The notes under the pieces were generated by a model, which was not told where the DNA came from, did not search any database, and saw nothing but the letters and a program-made list of their open reading frames with translations. A DNA stretch of 25,343 bases from an uncultured Asticcacaulis sp. (GTDB taxonomy: Bacteria; Pseudomonadota; Alphaproteobacteria; Caulobacterales; Caulobacteraceae), in contig CAMLIY010000014.1 of the NCBI GenBank assembly GCA_946480125.1, positions 1 through 25,343 on the forward strand, read 5' to 3'. The position numbers were made by a program, and so were the translations under genes. How positions within the stretch are numbered: position 1 is the stretch's first letter; every line of letters starts with the position of its first letter. Below are positions 23,866 through 25,343 of the stretch, in pieces.

Positions 23866-23949
23866 CCGTCCCAAATGGTCTGCACCGGCCCTCTGGCCGG
23901 CCGAAACGCTGTGGAGGACGCCGAAGGCGTTGCAGGCCATTTGGGATGG
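23866..23949 (-). ncRNA. Candidate structured RNA element upstream of the DUF2493 gene
   Basis: TCCCAAATGGTCTGC (23869-23883) pairs with GCAGGCCATTTGGGA (23932-23946) with one wobble, and can extend to 18 bp. Inside, CCGGCC-CTCT-GGCCGG (23885-23900) and an ACGCC-GAA-GGCGT stem (23918-23930) form two more hairpins, giving a three-way-junction-like fold. On the minus strand the second has a CUUCGG loop, one of the most stable tetraloops, so transcription from the minus strand is favoured. It begins 56 bases before the DUF2493 start codon. It may be a leader, an attenuator or an independent RNA. Confidence 0.5.
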
Positions 23950-24039
23950 TTTATCGATCGCCCTCTGAAGAAGGCCGCGGCGCGGGACTCGCGTGAGAAA
24001 AGCCTTGCGAACGCTGTATTTACCGACTGTGCAAGAGCC

Positions 24040-25077
24040 TTAAGCTGCCATGAACCGTTCGATAAGTGGCTGCGGCACCTGTTGCCGCACCCGGTGGATC
24101 AGACGGTTCCGCCCCAACTTCATTAGGTCGGTGTTCAGGTCGTCGAGCTCAGGCTCGACCAGCACAACCGCTATGCCGGCTGCCCTTCCCCGCGCGAATA
24201 GAGCGTCTGTCGCTGCGTCGCCGCTGTGATCGTTGTCCCGGATGACGAGGAGCGTGCGCAAGGCTGGCGGGAAGACGATGGCTGAGAGATGATTGGCGCT
24301 TGTCGCCGCAATCAACGGTAAGCGAGGCATCGCCGGGCGAATAGAAACCGTGGTCTCGATCCCTTCGCCGGCTGCCATCACATCTTCCGCGACCCCGAAC
24401 CGGATGCCATTCCCCAGGATGTCCCCCTTAGCGCGGCGCGGCGGATCAACCGGCGCCTTTTCTAGGCCGTCGCGGCGCAGGAAGGTCCGGGACACACCAG
24501 TCAAATCGAGCATGTTGTCGGTGACCGCTGCGACAATCCCCGGCCAGAAGACGGGTTTGCCGCCAACCGAGCCATGGAAGATCCTCGGATTGAAACGCAG
24601 AGCGTCGAAATCGGGCTCAAGTTCGATTCCACGACTGTTCAGGTAGGTTTCGCCAGGCGACCCGGCCAGCCCCCGGCTGGAGGTGAACAGACGGCTCGCA
24701 AACTCACGCCCGCTCGATGCAGGACGCTCACCATCCGGTTGCCTGGAGGCACGCAGAGGTTCAGAACTGGGCAAAGCCAGGAACCGGCAGGCCTCGGCCA
24801 TGACGTCGCGAAACTCGACCAGGCCCAGGGAAAGCCGAATAACATCGAGCAGGTTGCCATGTTCCCCCGTTGCAGCATCCGTCCACTTGCCGGCTGCTCC
24901 CTTACCCGAGAGTGGGCCATTTAAGCGCACATAGGTCGATTTCCCGGGGACGCCTGTGGCGTCCCCAATCATCCAGTAATTTCCGTCTTTACGCCCATTT
25001 GGCAGATAGGCACGGCAGACCGCTTCCGCGCGGTCGGCCAGCTTCTCGGCCACCTCACCCGCGTCGGGATAGCGCAT
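24040..25077 (-). CDS. Toprim-domain protein (plasmid primase-like)
   Basis: The 345-residue protein has an N-terminal part like those of plasmid DUF7146/Toprim proteins (LPNGRKDGNYWMIGDATG, GKWTDAATGEHGNLLDVIRL) and a C-terminal Toprim domain (AAGEGIETTVS, then LLVIRDNDHSGDAATDAL). Glu in GEGIE and the DND of RDND are the expected metal ligands. There is no zinc finger at the start. Relatives are thought to act in primer synthesis or DNA processing during plasmid replication or transfer. I chose the ATG at 25077, which overlaps the previous stop as TGATG; the GTG at 25080 is possible too. GGAGG lies about nine bases upstream. Confidence 0.85.
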   Translation of the reverse strand: MRYPDAGEVAEKLADRAEAVCRAYLPNGRKDGNYWMIGDATGVPGKSTYVRLNGPLSGKGAAGKWTDAATGEHGNLLDVIRLSLGLVEFRDVMAEACRFLALPSSEPLRASRQPDGERPASSGREFASRLFTSSRGLAGSPGETYLNSRGIELEPDFDALRFNPRIFHGSVGGKPVFWPGIVAAVTDNMLDLTGVSRTFLRRDGLEKAPVDPPRRAKGDILGNGIRFGVAEDVMAAGEGIETTVSIRPAMPRLPLIAATSANHLSAIVFPPALRTLLVIRDNDHSGDAATDALFARGRAAGIAVVLVEPELDDLNTDLMKLGRNRLIHRVRQQVPQPLIERFMAA

Positions 25078-25343
25078 CACGCCGCCTCCCGCTCGCTGAC
25101 TCGCTCGATCGGGTACTGGGCAAGCACTTTGCCAAGCACTTCAACGCCTTGGGCCGACACCGGCACGAACATACGTAGCTTCCACGAGATGATTTCGTGG
25201 AAGAGCCCGTATGCCTTCAGGCGATCGCGCATGCTGTCGGTGAAGCCGGACAGCTCTATACGATGGCTGCCCATGGCCCGAACGCGGCGGAGTTGCAAGC
25301 CTTCCGAAAGCGAAAGTACGGTCTTGCCTTCCATTAGCGCGGC
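25077..25343 (-). CDS. C-terminal end of a large protein, probably strawberry-notch-like helicase
   Basis: The minus-strand frame is open through the window edge, so the ATG at 25334 is probably internal. The visible 88 residues include TVLSLSEGLQLRRVRAMG, ELSGFTDSMRDRLKAYGLF and ISWKLRMFVPVSAQG, which agree with my memory of the end of plasmid strawberry-notch-type helicase/methylase fusion proteins. These are commonly followed by a Toprim gene, as here. Only the C-terminus is available, so the assignment is tentative. The stop overlaps the start of the Toprim gene, which indicates coupled translation. Confidence 0.5.
   Translation of the reverse strand, partial: AALMEGKTVLSLSEGLQLRRVRAMGSHRIELSGFTDSMRDRLKAYGLFHEIISWKLRMFVPVSAQGVEVLGKVLAQYPIERVSEREAA

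Noticed and set aside
1..25343. CRISPR array, tRNA or rRNA genes
   Set aside because: No regularly spaced repeats, cloverleaf sequences or rRNA-like segments were noticed on either strand by eye.

Overview
The window looks like the accessory and maintenance region of a mobilizable alphaproteobacterial plasmid or plasmid-like island. Evidence for this is the run of genes on the minus strand from 16.6 kb to the right edge: a MOBP-type relaxase with a MobC partner and a nic-like site, ParA/ParB, a plasmid-type SSB, a Toprim protein and the tail of a probable large helicase. GC-rich codon use, the DUF5623 family, VbhA/Fic and the promoter styles fit Alphaproteobacteria (Caulobacterales, Sphingomonadales or Hyphomicrobiales); the species cannot be named. 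No replication initiator, rRNA, tRNA or CRISPR array was seen.

Layout. (1) 1-1810: the end of a membrane protein and a 5'-truncated carbohydrate-active (GH94/GH36-type) gene. (2) 1811-5764: a compact 3.95-kb Tn3-family transposon with tnpA, a res-like region, tnpR and 48-bp imperfect terminal inverted repeats. It cuts the GH94-like gene on its left and a WGR-domain gene on its right. (3) 6.3-11.4 kb: four poorly characterised genes. Three of them (one is DUF5623) begin with what looks like the same short helical N-terminal module but have unrelated bodies. (4) 11.6-16.5 kb: a stability/defence block with an AbiEi/AbiEii-like type IV toxin-antitoxin pair, two unknown overlapping genes, an Xre/ParS-RES NAD-degrading toxin pair and a STAS-like protein. 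(5) 16.6-20.4 kb: relaxase, MobC, oriT, ParB, ParA and a small conserved-looking ORF. (6) 20.4-25.3 kb: a 0.5-kb repeat-bearing noncoding stretch, ssb, a Fic/VbhA-like toxin-antitoxin pair with a clear promoter-operator, a DUF2493 protein preceded by a highly structured RNA-like element, a Toprim protein, and a gene running off the right edge.

How the parts may work together: ParAB gives active segregation, three toxin-antitoxin pairs give post-segregational stability or phage defence, and relaxase/MobC/oriT give mobility when a helper supplies a transfer channel. The SSB, Toprim and probable helicase are likely DNA-processing functions of the element. The least explained part is 6.3-11.4 kb, which is the best place to look for an undescribed system.
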